From Pezizomycotina sp. ARF18 (taxonomy: Eukaryota > Ascomycota): a DNA stretch of 64,000 nucleotides. The DNA lies in NCBI GenBank assembly GCA_002224055.1, contig AZLU01000069.1, positions 1 through 64,000 of the forward strand. The letters run 5' to 3'. The translations under genes were made by a program, and so were the position numbers. Shown in pieces: positions 10,881 through 24,988 of the stretch. How positions within the stretch are numbered: position 1 is the stretch's first letter; each line of letters begins with the position of its first letter. The notes under the pieces are model-generated. The model searched no databases, was not told the DNA's origin, and saw only the letters and a list, made by a program, of their open reading frames with translations.

Positions 10881-12795
10881 GACAATCACCCGTCGTACAC
10901 CCAGCTTCTAACGATAGTCTACCAGCCCTTGAATTCCTGGGTATACCCGACATTACGAAGTGATAGGCCTCACAGATATCAACAATCCAACCCTCAATCC
11001 CCCACCCAACGCTCCATACGGGCCGCCTGCATCGGCTACATAAACACTTCGGTCTGGAAGCAAAGCATATCACCGTACGCGACTTACATTAATTCACCCT
11101 ACCCAGAAGTAGCGCCCCATATCGGATTTTCATGGAATTATACCCCAGATAATTCAAACGTCGTCACCGCCGCATGTGACATGGATACATACGATCGTGG
11201 TACCGCTTTGCACATGGTAGAGCATCCATGCTCGATAATTTGAAGGCTGCGCCTCAAAGCCGTCCATACGGTACGGCGTTGTGCGGAAGATACGATAGTA
11301 TGAAACTACTCGCACTTGCTCGCCATCAATCTGAGGTATACACTAACAATGAAAAAATTGAAAACGGAGCGAAGACAATGATATCCTGTTTACATCCTCC
11401 ATCACCGCCGATATTGCACATTCTCCACGTATGGAAATGCATATTTATCACCACATCGATCTTTTCTAATAATAATAATTTTATATCAATTACGGAAAAT
11501 CCACGACCAGATAATAAACAAGAAAGGAATGCAACCGGCACTAAACTACATAATAAATAAAAAAAAACATCCAGCAAGTAAATATAAATGAGAAAACCGA
11601 ATTCGACGATATAGAATTACGTTACGTCGTGGCAATAAAAAATAGCAACGATCCCAAGAATATATAACGATGAATGGTATAAAATAAAAGAAAGTATTTA
11701 TTATTAGGAGGGACCTAAAGTAAAGAGAAAAGGGCAGCTAATGAATATATAAAAGTAGAAGAATGATCCCAAGGGTCCCGTATAGTTAGCAGTCAAAAGA
11801 AAAAGAACAAGTTCCGGCTGAGAATTTGGTGCCGTTGAGTCTCGTTTTCGTCTTGGCCTTGTCCTTTCTAGATTTGTGAAATAACCAGTAATAATATCAA
11901 GTCTTTTTTTTTTTCTGCTTTTCTTACTTTTTGTTCGCCGTGAAAAAGAGATTAGAGAAAAATCTATATCCGAAGAATGGCGAGCCGTCTTGTGAAAAGA
12001 AAGTCATTGGCCAGGAAAAAAGTCACGTCTCCTCAAGCTTTGCTCACGATCCAGGGAATGGGGAGTAAAAACAAAAACAAGCGCGTAACGCAACAAATGC
12101 AAAGAATAAAAAAGGAAGATAAATATAAAGAACACCGGCCGTACGAATAAGAAATATCGAAGAGGTTGAAAGGTGTCGTCGTGCTCCTGTTTCTTGGTTA
12201 AAGTATCCTGAATAATATAAAGGCTTTTATTCCGGCATACCTTTAACGTGGAAAACAAGATTTGGAATGATCTTAAGTTTCGAAAAAGTATAGATATTAT
12301 TATCGTTCGATCCAAGATGCGTCGCGTATGGGAACCAATGGAACTGCCAGAGAGTGTCCGCGGAAGGTCCGAAAAACAAGAAATTAGATGGCTGACGGCC
12401 TGAGGGCTGGAGAAAAAGAATGCTTGTGAACAGAATGCCAAATGCTATGGGAGAAAAAGAGAAAATAGGTGATGGAGAAATTCTTTCCAGGAATTCAGAA
12501 ATGCATCTGAGCGTCTGGAAAAGAAAATGCAGGAAGAAAAAAAGGAAAGAAAAGATATATAAGAGTATTCCGCAAAGAAAACCCACAACTATAGGAGAAA
12601 CGCTAAGCCGCCGGAACCTGGACCGCAGTGTTTGGTCGGACGCGCTTGCCTTCCGAAGGCGAGTCTGCCGAAGTTGCCTGTTAAGGTAGGATGTGTCAGT
12701 CGACGCACCAATACAATTTAATACAGAATAAAGGTCTTATTGTTTCTTGTTCTTGTATCTCGTCGACGTTGATCTCTCCGTCCTCATGATCGTGT
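10881..12795. other. Gene-free region including the likely 3' flank of poly(A) polymerase
   Basis: To about 11.6 kb this is ordinary spacer. From about 11.6 to 12.7 kb the plus strand is rich in A and G (so the minus strand in C and T), which could be the 3' UTR and flank of the minus-strand gene ending near 12796. The open frames here (for example 12004-12441 and 12227-12586, minus) are Phe/Ser/Leu-rich products of that skew. Confidence 0.45.
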
Positions 12796-15136
<2,341 letters not shown>

Positions 15137-15490
15137 CTCTGCTCAAAAAACAATAGAACGAAATCTGCTGAACACGTTATCCAAAATCAACAGGAAATTA
15201 CAGCACGAACAAAACATACACAGGGGAGAATCGCAGAAAGATGAAAAATGATAAAATAAACAAAGTCCTCGTCGTCTTCGTGATGAAGAAAGAAAAGGAG
15301 AACAAAGGGACGACGATGGCGGTTGTTTGTTTGTTATGAGACGAGACAAAAAGGAAAAAAAAAGGTTGAAAGAGAGAAGACTGACTGACTATAATAGTTC
15401 CGAGTGGGCCAAATAAAAAAAAAAAAGGAAAGCCTTTGCGGACAGCAGCCCACCAAAAAAAAAAAAAAAAAAAAAAAAAAAATTAAAGGC
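15137..15490 (-). promoter_or_regulatory. 5' flank of poly(A) polymerase
   Basis: Read on the minus strand this segment is strongly pyrimidine-rich (CT tracts around 15340-15400), like many fungal promoters and leaders. No TATA box can be assigned. It contains an A13 and an A28 run on the plus strand (15416-15428 and 15455-15482), that is, T-runs on the gene's strand, which may exclude nucleosomes. Confidence 0.35.
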
Positions 15491-18400
15491 TAAAAATGGA
15501 TGACTAATTAATTCTTATCACGTGATATAGCGACACGCGTCAGACGCGTCTCCTTCAACAACCACCCGAATTAAGACCGGTGAGCGCAGAAGTGATGGAG
15601 TATCAAGTCTCCGCATGAGATTAGTTAGAAAAAGCCTAGAAACTTGGAAGAATGCGGTAGATAATCCTAAATACGAAGTATGCAAAGGAATAGTTAAGTA
15701 GACGTGAGGTTGTTGCCAGTTCCTGCTTTTGTAACTGATTTTCAACTGTTGGCTTTTCCTTTTTTTTTTCAAGCGAAATTGCAAAAAAAAAAGACCTTCT
15801 CTTTGTTCAATTCAATATTTCTACTTCCTTCAACTGGAACCCTACAAGAATGTGTACTCTTATTTATACATCAAAATAACCAGATATATATATATATATA
15901 TATACCAATCAATTACGAATACATGTATAGAACTTCACCCCCTTACTCATATCTTAGACTGAGTGTCAAAGACTTCTTGATAAGGAGGGGAGACTGAAGG
16001 GAAATGATACATGAGTCTGATACGCCATTGATACCCTATACTCGAAGAGATATTCAACAAAAAGACGGCGTCACAACCACCCGCCTGCGCATATCACGAG
16101 GAAATAGATCCAAACTAGACTCCAATTAAAGCCCGATCCATAATTTGACATGCAGATCCTTTTACATGAGAATGCGTCGAAGCTCGTTCCAGGCTCGTCA
16201 TAGTAGTTTTGCAAATCAGCTTCATCCCGCAATTCCGTGTCTATCTAATTAGATAAACAGTCAAGCAACCTTACTGACGTCACGTTCACGTAAAACACTC
16301 GGTGACTCCGACGGAATAAGCTAGATGAGAAAAGGAGATAAAGTGAAATTCAGTTCGTAGTATGGAGGTGCTATATACGATGTGCAACTCTGCAACACTG
16401 GACGCTCGTCGATAGTAAAGACAATCGTCGAAGTTTTTCTCTTATGTTCGAGCACCCCGTAGGAAGGCGCTTCTACATGGGGAACCGAGCGACCTCATTA
16501 AACCTCTAGTTTCGTAACAACCTGCGATTTAGATGCCGAAGACGACGGCAAAAAAAGGGGTAAGATGTTACCGATCAAATATGAAGTCCAAAACTTGGTC
16601 GTCCAAATTTGCCAGGCATCTGAAGCTTTCAATTTGCAATTTAGCCACACCAACTCGCTCCAGAATGACTTAAAGCACCTAATTAGACTTGTTCCTGGGC
16701 AAGTTCTTAAATGCTGTGACAAAACCTGCAGATACCAACTTCAAAGCAACTCGTAAGAGAACTCCCTCATTATAGCCTCAGAGTCGGGCGCTTAAACCAC
16801 TTCGCCAGAATCTATACTTGTGAATTCCTAAAAGTGGTGCTTCGAACTCATGAGCTCACGGAACATAGCACGTCGCTGGTCCGGTTGCCAAAAATACTGG
16901 GTGGAGAGCAATACGTATACCTTCACAATACTTTCAACTCATAAGTTACCGTAATACTATGACGGGGGTGTAGAAGGCGCCGCTTGTACTCACGAAGAGA
17001 ATGATACCGTTTTCTCACGTGCTCACATGCGAAACAGCTCATAGACTGCAGCGAACTATTTTGCGAGATCATTCTGGAGAGGCCATATAAGTATCAGTAA
17101 TATTTTAGAGGCGCAGGAATCTAGCGCTCAACCAGGGAGGGCTCTCGCTGGCATCAGTCCCGCTATCTCGGATGTTAAGCGACTGAATAATAGTAAATTC
17201 CCCAAAAACAAGCATACTCTAAAGATCTTACATTGGACCGTCCTAAGTACTTCTTATAGGTTCTCAGCAACACAAAGTAATTTCGAAATTACGCTAACGA
17301 GGCGCGAAAGGATAAATTGCTTCAATAGCTCTCGTAGATGTAGATGTTGCTTTTATAAACCAAGTTAAGCACTATTAAAGTTGTAAAAGACCTTCTTCGC
17401 CGGAACCCCTGCATAAGTAAGTCAGCGAATACTAAGCTGCTAGATAACCCCGAACCACTTTCGAGATTCAGAAACAGCACCGTGCCATAAATCTATGATT
17501 TATTATCTGGTCAAGTTCGTGTCGCTTCGGACGATCTTCCTGGTCTTCCGCCATAACCTTCTTCCAAATTCCGCATTTGAGATACGACAGCCTAAGTAAG
17601 ATTAAAATACCGAAAAAATGCGTACCCGAGATAGAGGAAACTAGACCGAGATTGCGTTCGATTTAAAAGCGATATCGTATACTGGGTCTCTCAGGAAGGA
17701 TGTAAGAGGATATAGAATGAGTCTATATTACCAAGACGATAGCAAAGACATTCCATACGGTCAGGTTGCGTCGTTGTAATTACGAATCCTTCTCGCGCGT
17801 GTGTGCAGCTTAAGCACTAAGAGCCCAAGCAGATAGTCCTGTAAGAGCTCTAGTAGAGGGCCTCTCCAAGGAACGTAACTTTTTCCGGCTAGCTTCACAT
17901 TGTAGCAACTAATATCGAGTTGTCCCTCACCCTTGGCAATATTTCCACTCTACAACTAGGGCGGAGGGAAAACCTATTGCGACGAACCTGAAGAGCGATA
18001 ACCTGCCAGGGCAGTGTTTGCACCCCTGTTCATAACTGCGCCTGCTACGGTGTGAAATCCCGGCTCAAAACATAAGCACGCCTAGCTTCGAGCATTTTGG
18101 GCGCCTGGGTACTAGTGCTGCCCCAACACATGGTCCGGTATCAGACATCTATACCTCCAGTATATGCATCTTCAAATGTAGAAGTATAGTCGTATCTCAG
18201 TACCGAAGCGTGAATTCCATTCATCAATCATCAGAACACCTTTGGATAGTTTATCTGAACTCTTAGCAGGTACTCAGCCTCTTATAGCTCCTAAGGGTTT
18301 TATCCTTACAACGCAAAAACATTAAAAAAAATCTCGCATTAAAAAGAATATCATTAGGTTTGAAAGTCAAAGGTGCAATCGCGTAGGTTGATAACGTTGA

Positions 18401-21400
18401 CATTATTGCCATCCGAAAGCACCATAAACAAGTAAGATGCCTGCCGTCAATCAGGCTTGAGCGGCTTACCACCACCAGTCCAGGGTACCCCAGGACATAC
18501 TGGCGCCCGAGCCCCACGGTATCACATAGGCTCATCGGATCCCACCTCACTCACCTACAGGGCTCCTTTATATATTCAAAGATCAAAATCAAAACCATTT
18601 CGATCCATAGGAATGACATTACTTGCCCTTCCCTGATAATCGATAATATGACTACAGCCAGCTATCAGGATGAATCAACTACGCCACGCCATGTATTACA
18701 TTCCGCAATCGAATTCTTGTAGTCGAACAGAAAACTCTTTCATCGGAATATTCTGTTCTTAGTGGTAGAGGTTTTTCATACGTGACCGAAATTTAGGACG
18801 TGCTAGATGCGAATTCTTCAACATCGCACGCAGCGGTTAAAAAAAAAAAAACACAGAGATTTCCAAACTGGTTAACCTACGCAACATATCCAGCTAGAGA
18901 CTAGTTAGAAAGAGAAATCTAACGCCTCCGCGTACGGTTTATACCGTTAAAATCGGAGTACGCTGTCTCCTGAAATTGCCGTATACCCATCGTATTTAAT
19001 ATTTCGTCAAGGAAGACGAGGATAGAGAGTACAAATGTGCTGCGAATTTGAGATACAGCGAAGAACTTCGCGAAACTCTTGTCTTCAGCGTTTCACACAA
19101 AAGATATCTTCATCGCGATGGAATTGAAGGTACTGAGTCATGCCCGCATATAACATGCAAGTCTATCTAACTCTGTAGATCAATGTCAATAATAAAGTAG
19201 ATTCGACGGCTTCATGTACGCCCTTCGCATAAGTCAATATGCTAAATGTCAGATGTAGCCATGCTCAAGCCATAGAAATACCGGGCTGGGCATATAGCTG
19301 AGTTGTTTGTTGATCACCAAGATTCTCAACCAGGGCAGAAAATAAGAATCGTAAGTGTATGAATTGGTAATGATCTCCGGAACTTCAGCGAATAAAGACG
19401 TGTGAGGAACATGACGGTCCGAGATCTGGGACATTCCTGTATTATAACGCCATTCGACGCGTTTCTGAAAAGACCTTACATTGCGAATGAATATTCCTAA
19501 TATGGCCCGGAAAATTATATCTTATCGATAACTCAGATCGAACTTAAAACTTCTGCAGTTGTACCCAGCGGTCTAATGTTCAGTAATCAAGCTCTATGAA
19601 GAACAGCGGGCATTGTATCTTGCTTGCTTCAACTGTGGTCGGCAACATCTGATACGAATCAGCGAAGCTCGCTCATTCTTCAAGCTGCAAGATAATCTAT
19701 AATACTGCATTACGATCAATAGAAACTCTTGAGGAAGCGTTCCTCGATGATACGTGATGTTTCTCTTCCTGTCTTTCTATATCTCCGATGGGAGAGCCTG
19801 ATCCCCGGGAACAGGGAAATCATAAATTAGTAGTCTACACTGCGAACAATATACTTCTTCGGACATATCATTCGGGATTCCGTATCGGTCCGGAGTCTAA
19901 TGGTTCGCTTTCCCACTAATTCATCATCGTGCGTAACTAGCCATAAGCCGGGTCCCTAATACCCTCATGTCATATCACGCGGCCTGTAGAGTTCACTTGA
20001 TAAAATTTTCCCGAAAACTGAGTATTCGGCGCCACTAGGACAGGTAGCAACTTCTATCCTAATGAACGAGGCCAGAGGTCCGATACCTCCACTCTCAAGC
20101 TTCACGTAACCAACTGTCGACACAGTGCGCTTGCCGTATCGTATAGTATTGAGTACGGTAATTAGGAGAGTATAGCGTTTGAATATTTTCCACAATAACA
20201 AGGCTGCCCGTTCATAAATGAGTAATTTGCATAAACCTTAGAGCAAAAGGTTAACTCCGACAGGCGATACTCGCGATACAATTTCTTGCTCGTAAACCTC
20301 AATAGATATTTCGCACTATACGTCTACTTTTCCGGAAACTTTTTCATCGAGTTTCACTCACGAAGTAAAACGGTGGCTCTACGATCCCTACATAAGCTAC
20401 CCTCCGAAATCAGCAGGATCCACTATGCGACAGATTCTCACTTGTCTTACGTGAAACTTCCATCCACGAAACATAAATTATCTCTAGCTGATTTTAATAA
20501 AATCAAATCATAAAAGGGTCTTTGCGAATTCGTAAAAGCGCATGAATAAGCCGTGTGAAAGACTGAAAGCTATCCATCATATAAGAAGTTGAAAAGATAT
20601 GATATCATGGTATCACGGAAGGTGAATATCCAATATTAAAGTATATAATTCCCCGAAGCCGCCAGTGGAATTGCGGCTCACCAAGGCCGTCAAGTGTCGG
20701 GCCAGCTGAGGCGAGGGAAGTGGTGGGATAGTTAGGATGAAACCCGGCAACTTGTCTTAGATCACGAACAAAAAATTGGGAGAGGCTCAACGGAAGCTGA
20801 AGATTCATTGTACCAATCTAGAAATAGCATCAAACCGAATTCGTAGCCTTTGAAATTGTAGAGAATGAGATTCGTTATATTATCGTATTAAGGAAATAGA
20901 AGAATGAGTGGACGCTAAGCGTAGATATGCCTAATGCTAATGCTAAAAAAACTCCAGAATATATGCCTTCATGTTTCTCCCGTGTTTGCCCAAAAACTCG
21001 TAATAGATATTAAATGAATGTATGAATGTTAAGTCTGTCGCGCGCGTAACTTTGAGATTATATGTAGACCCCGTTGTAATTCCTATCCTGATCCCTCATG
21101 TTAACCTCTCCATTCCCGAGGCTACCCTTTCTACTCCGTCTCGACTGACTCGCGCTCCCGCTACTGACGATGCTATCCCTAACACCCCATCCAAATCCGT
21201 CAAGTCCAACTGCGACAGCTGCAATCCCCGGAATTCGGACGAATGCTCCTCCTCGTCGTACTTATAACAATCGTACAACTCTCCCAAAAACATCGACTGG
21301 CTCTGCAGTGACGGCGTCTCCGTCGGCGGAAGCTGTAACTGCGGCAGGAAAGCCCGCGGGTGCGGCGATCCGCATCGCGATTGGAAATTCGACGGTCCGA

Positions 21401-21430
21401 GCGATAGGTGATTCTGTGTATTTTGCGCTT
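15491..21430. other. Gene-free spacer
   Basis: About 6 kb with no coding-quality frame. It has moderate GC without the TpA excess of RIP, a short TA run (15885-15904), and a minus-strand tRNA-like fragment at about 16770-16815 (GGCGAAGTGGTTTAAGCGCC followed by CGACTC). That fragment resembles the 5' half of a tRNA-Leu or tRNA-Ser, but no anticodon stem or T-arm follows, so I do not call a tRNA. Nothing else stands out. Confidence 0.5.
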
Positions 21431-22694
21431 TTACCGTTTCGGGGATTTAGGTTCGGGTACGTGCGAGAAGCCGATGAGAACTTCGTTTGCTTCTTGTAAA
21501 AGGTAGCGCACGTCGCTGGGGACGTGCTTACTCTTCGTCTTTGGCGAGGAAACGGTGTATGCGGCCGGTAACGGGAAATCATCGGGGGAAAGAGGCGCTG
21601 CAGTCGGTATAGCCGGTAGCGGACTCGTCGGCGCTGAAGACGGTGGGAGGAAAGTAGCGTAGCTGGCGTTCGAACCCGCGCCGCGCCGAGTGTGGACGAT
21701 GCGTTGCATTCCATTATAGGAGAATGGACAGGGTACGCTAGCCTGCGCGGGCATGTTATTTCGTAAATCGGGCTGGGAAGCTGAGTATATACTAGAGCTA
21801 TTACTGCGGGAGTGCGAGCGACTTCCCGAGCGGCTGTGGGAGTTGCTGGAGTGAATGGTAACATTAGGTTTCCACGCTGCGGGATTCGGGGCGCGGACTG
21901 AGATCGCGAAATTCGCGGTCCGGATAGTAGGCGACGTAGGGACATCGGAAGGGCGATTCGAGCCCTTTTGCGTCGTGTTGTTGACTTGTATGGTGTTAGA
22001 TGCTGCGATGTTATCGGTCTTATTATAGTTGTTCGCTGTGTTGTTGCTGCCGTCGCCGTTGTCCATGAACGTAGCGATAGTGCTGGTGCTCTGGCTCGCG
22101 GGGTTTACAGAAGACGTAATAACCGTGAGAAGGTTTTTCTTGCTGCTGGTGGACTGCTTCTTCTGGTGCGGTGATCTTTTCTCCCTGGTCCGCTTCAGAT
22201 ACTCGTTCGTCGTCGCGGTCGATGGTAGAGAGCAGCACGAGTACGAAGACCTCGACTGGTGCATGCTGACCACGCGGGAGTACTTCTCCGTGTACTTTAC
22301 CCTCGCAAACTGCCTATAAGCGTAGAACGTCGTGATCCCAACGACGACGAAGGCGATAATTGTGAAGCTCAACAATACCGCGGCATTTCCTGTCAGAACC
22401 TTTTCTCCTTTCCGACCGGTAAAGTTGAACAGACAGCTAACAATACCCACGAAGCTGGTCGTCAGGGTCGGCATTAATACCACATCGAGCCGGAAAATGA
22501 GGTTATTGAAGTATCGGCAGATGAGAAAAGTAGTAGATACACATCCGATAACGAGGCAGCTTATGCTGAAGCTAAGGACGTCTGTTACGTTGAATTTGAA
22601 CGTGCTAAAAGTCGACGGCGGTCCTTGGTCGGCCGCAATGAGCGTTGGAGGGAGCATAGTGTAGGCGAGAAGGATTACCAATTCGAAATAAAGG
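21431..22694 (-). CDS. Multi-pass membrane protein with long Ser-rich tail, unrecognised
   Basis: A single open frame of about 416 codons without a frame break. Four hydrophobic segments come first: around VILLAYTMLPPTLIA, VLSFSISCLVIGCVSTTFLI, VVLMPTLTTSFVGIVSCLF and AAVLLSFTIIAFVVVGITTF. A cytoplasmic-type tail of about 270 residues rich in Ser, Thr, Asn and Pro follows (SRSGSRSHSRSNSSS, PTSPLPAIPTAAPLSP) and ends PEPKSPKR. The first ATG in frame is at 22657, inside the first hydrophobic segment. The frame opens upstream as LYFEL after a possible acceptor at 22695-22696, so an upstream exon with more membrane segments is likely and the 5' end is uncertain. The layout resembles fungal receptor-like or uncharacterised integral membrane proteins, but I cannot name a family. 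Antisense frames across the tail are shadows. Confidence 0.65.
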
Positions 22695-22699
22695 CTATG

Positions 22700-24754
22700 C
22701 TCTTATCTGTCGCTATATCAGAAACCTCCGTTAGTGAATGGGCGTATAGAGTTAACAGTTTCATATTGTCGTGTAACATACGCTGACGGCTTCCTTTTCC
22801 ATGTACATATTGTAGAATCTTGGGCTGTAGATTTCCAAGCCATTTCTGAACGATAGCTATTGTTAATGGACGACTGAATCGTATTTTTTTCGGAGGACGT
22901 CGAAGAGGGATATATATCTACACTGCCGCCCAAATTTTAGCGCGGGTTCCATTTCGCTAGGAAGTGAAAGGATTAATGACACCTTACTCTCAGTCCAGCT
23001 GGTCGGACAAAAGAAATTGGAAAAATAACTTATACTTAAGTATTTATATATAATTTCCGATATTCACAAAAGGAATTGAACGATGGGAAAGGATCCTAAA
23101 ACTCGATCAAGAGAAGGGTCCTTTTGGCTTTTTAACGAATGCCGGATATTTCTTGTCTTATGCCAGCCCGCAGGACATGAAATCCATCAAGGGTCCAAGA
23201 AACAAAAGAAAAAGGAAAAAGGAAAAAAGAAGAAAAAAGGGAAAAAGTGAAAGATTTCCTTCCTATAAGTTAACCAAAAAAAAAAAAAAAAATAATAACC
23301 TGACGAACGGAAATTAATTGAAAACAGGATCGATAGTCGCCGCGGACAGGCGGCCATAATATACTATTTCATGAGATATCCATGCTAGCTCGGTGGTGTT
23401 GTGGTGTTTGTTCCTTATATTTTGATTCAGCTGTGTACACGGCTGACGTCTTGGAAACCCGAGAAGCTGATAAACATCTCTAACAATACGTATTATGACT
23501 TTTCAACAATAGCGGCAGTTTTTTGCCTATGACACTTGCCGAATAACGGTAGCCTTGGAAGCGCATTCCCCATCCCGTATCTCCTCGTAACGTAACGGAA
23601 CAGATATCGAATATTCCACAATAATTCTTTTTTCTTTTTTTTTTTTGTCGGGCCGGAATAACTTTCCCTAAGTGATATGAATCCACCGAGTTGAAACGAC
23701 AGTAAACGTACAAAAAAAAACCCCGCGATAACGGTTAGGAATTATTGATAAGTCCTTTTTTTGTGCCTGGAGTGGGGTTTTCTGCGATTGTTACTGGCTC
23801 TGTCAGCGTCCTGCATATGCATGACAATAATTAGCGAGACAACGCGACGATGTAGAACCCTCGTAGAAAACCCGCGAGAGGATACTTTTCCTCGATCTAG
23901 AGCCCAAGGAGGACTGCCCGGGAAAACGTGGCTTACTCCTGGACAAGGAAGACAGATCGAGAAGAGCTCGACGAGGAGATGGTTGAACATGGTCTGTGCA
24001 AAAAATAGAAGCATTGGAAACGTTATAATGAGGGGGAAGAAGAAAAGCGGCTCCCTGGAACTGAACGGGAAGAAGCCTAGCCGAAAACGTTTAAGGTCAT
24101 CCCACAACAGTCGAAAATCCCAGCCAAACGGAAACGAACCGAAGAACAGAAAACGTGAGCGGGGAGTGGCTTCCAAAAATAAAACAAGGACTGTCAATTG
24201 CTTTCTAAGAGCTATAGGTGAAATTTCCTGGGGGAGCTCTTATCCGAGCTCTTACGCCCCTCTCCACAGAGCTAACATCCGGATTTGAGTTCCCACTTCC
24301 TCTTGTATGGAAAGTAGTTGGTTTCCCCTTGTCACACCATCTCCTGTCCTGCAGTGCTTTGTAAGTAATACCTCGTGTATCTCTGCTTATTAGTAGTTAG
24401 GATCACGACATCGATAAGATGCCGCCTATCGATGAGGGTGCGGGGCAAGATTCTTTTCTTTCCCGTTGTCATAGCTTTTCCTTCGCTCGCTTCCGCGGGA
24501 GTCAGAGCTTAGATACACTCGTGACATTCAGGAACCAAAAAAAAAAAGAAAAGAAAAGAAAAGAAACGTGGGATAATTTTAGAAACTGCCAACCCTTGCC
24601 AGATAATTACATGTCCTTAATTGACCCGGAGTCTCATCTTCTGTGATGTTTTTATTTGGGAAACGTGGAGAACATCTTTAACAACTTTCGGATGAAACGA
24701 AACATGGTTGTTTTTCTTGCCGTAAGGTTCCGCTGCGGTAGGGCTTTTTAGAGT
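22700..24754. other. Intergenic, no supported gene
   Basis: It includes the 5' side of the membrane-protein gene. Two overlapping opposed frames at 23742-24288 (175 codons plus, 151 codons minus) are the longest. The plus one opens at a TTG, is basic and low in complexity and resembles nothing known; the minus one is Phe/Leu-rich. Purine skew on the plus strand explains both. Poly-A/T runs lie at 23276-23292, 23633-23646 and 24537-24548. Confidence 0.45.
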
Positions 24755-24988
24755 ATGTCCTTTTTTCCTTCCCCAGATATCCCGGTGGTTTCAGGATCTA
24801 GCGCCGAGAACAACTCTCCTGTGACTTCGAAGACGGTCGGAATCGAGGCCGAATTTGTCCCCGCTATTTGCGCGGGCGCAATTGCAGCCTCTAATGGGGA
24901 AGACTCATTTCATAAACCATTATATTCGGAAGCAGATTATAGATCTATAGACCCTATTCATTATATGTCGCCTTTTGATATTGTCTAA
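24755..24988 (+). CDS. Small hypothetical ORF
   Basis: An ATG-initiated frame of 77 codons beginning MSFFPSPDIPVVSGSS and ending HYMSPFDIV, of balanced composition and located in a higher-GC patch. I recognise no domain, signal peptide or membrane segment, and see no flanking intron signals. It may be chance; conservation or transcript evidence would be needed to keep it. Confidence 0.2.
   Translation: MSFFPSPDIPVVSGSSAENNSPVTSKTVGIEAEFVPAICAGAIAASNGEDSFHKPLYSEADYRSIDPIHYMSPFDIV

Noticed and set aside
12004-12586. Two minus-strand frames of 119-145 codons
   Set aside because: Phe/Ser/Leu-rich products of strand skew in the likely 3' flank of poly(A) polymerase, with no recognisable motif.
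15455-15482. A28 run as the tail of a retroposon
   Set aside because: No target duplication, no internal Pol III boxes and no coding remnant beside it. It is better explained as a homopolymer in the 5' flank of poly(A) polymerase.
23742-24288. Opposed frames of 151 and 175 codons
   Set aside because: They overlap on opposite strands, the plus one opens at TTG rather than ATG, and neither resembles a protein family.
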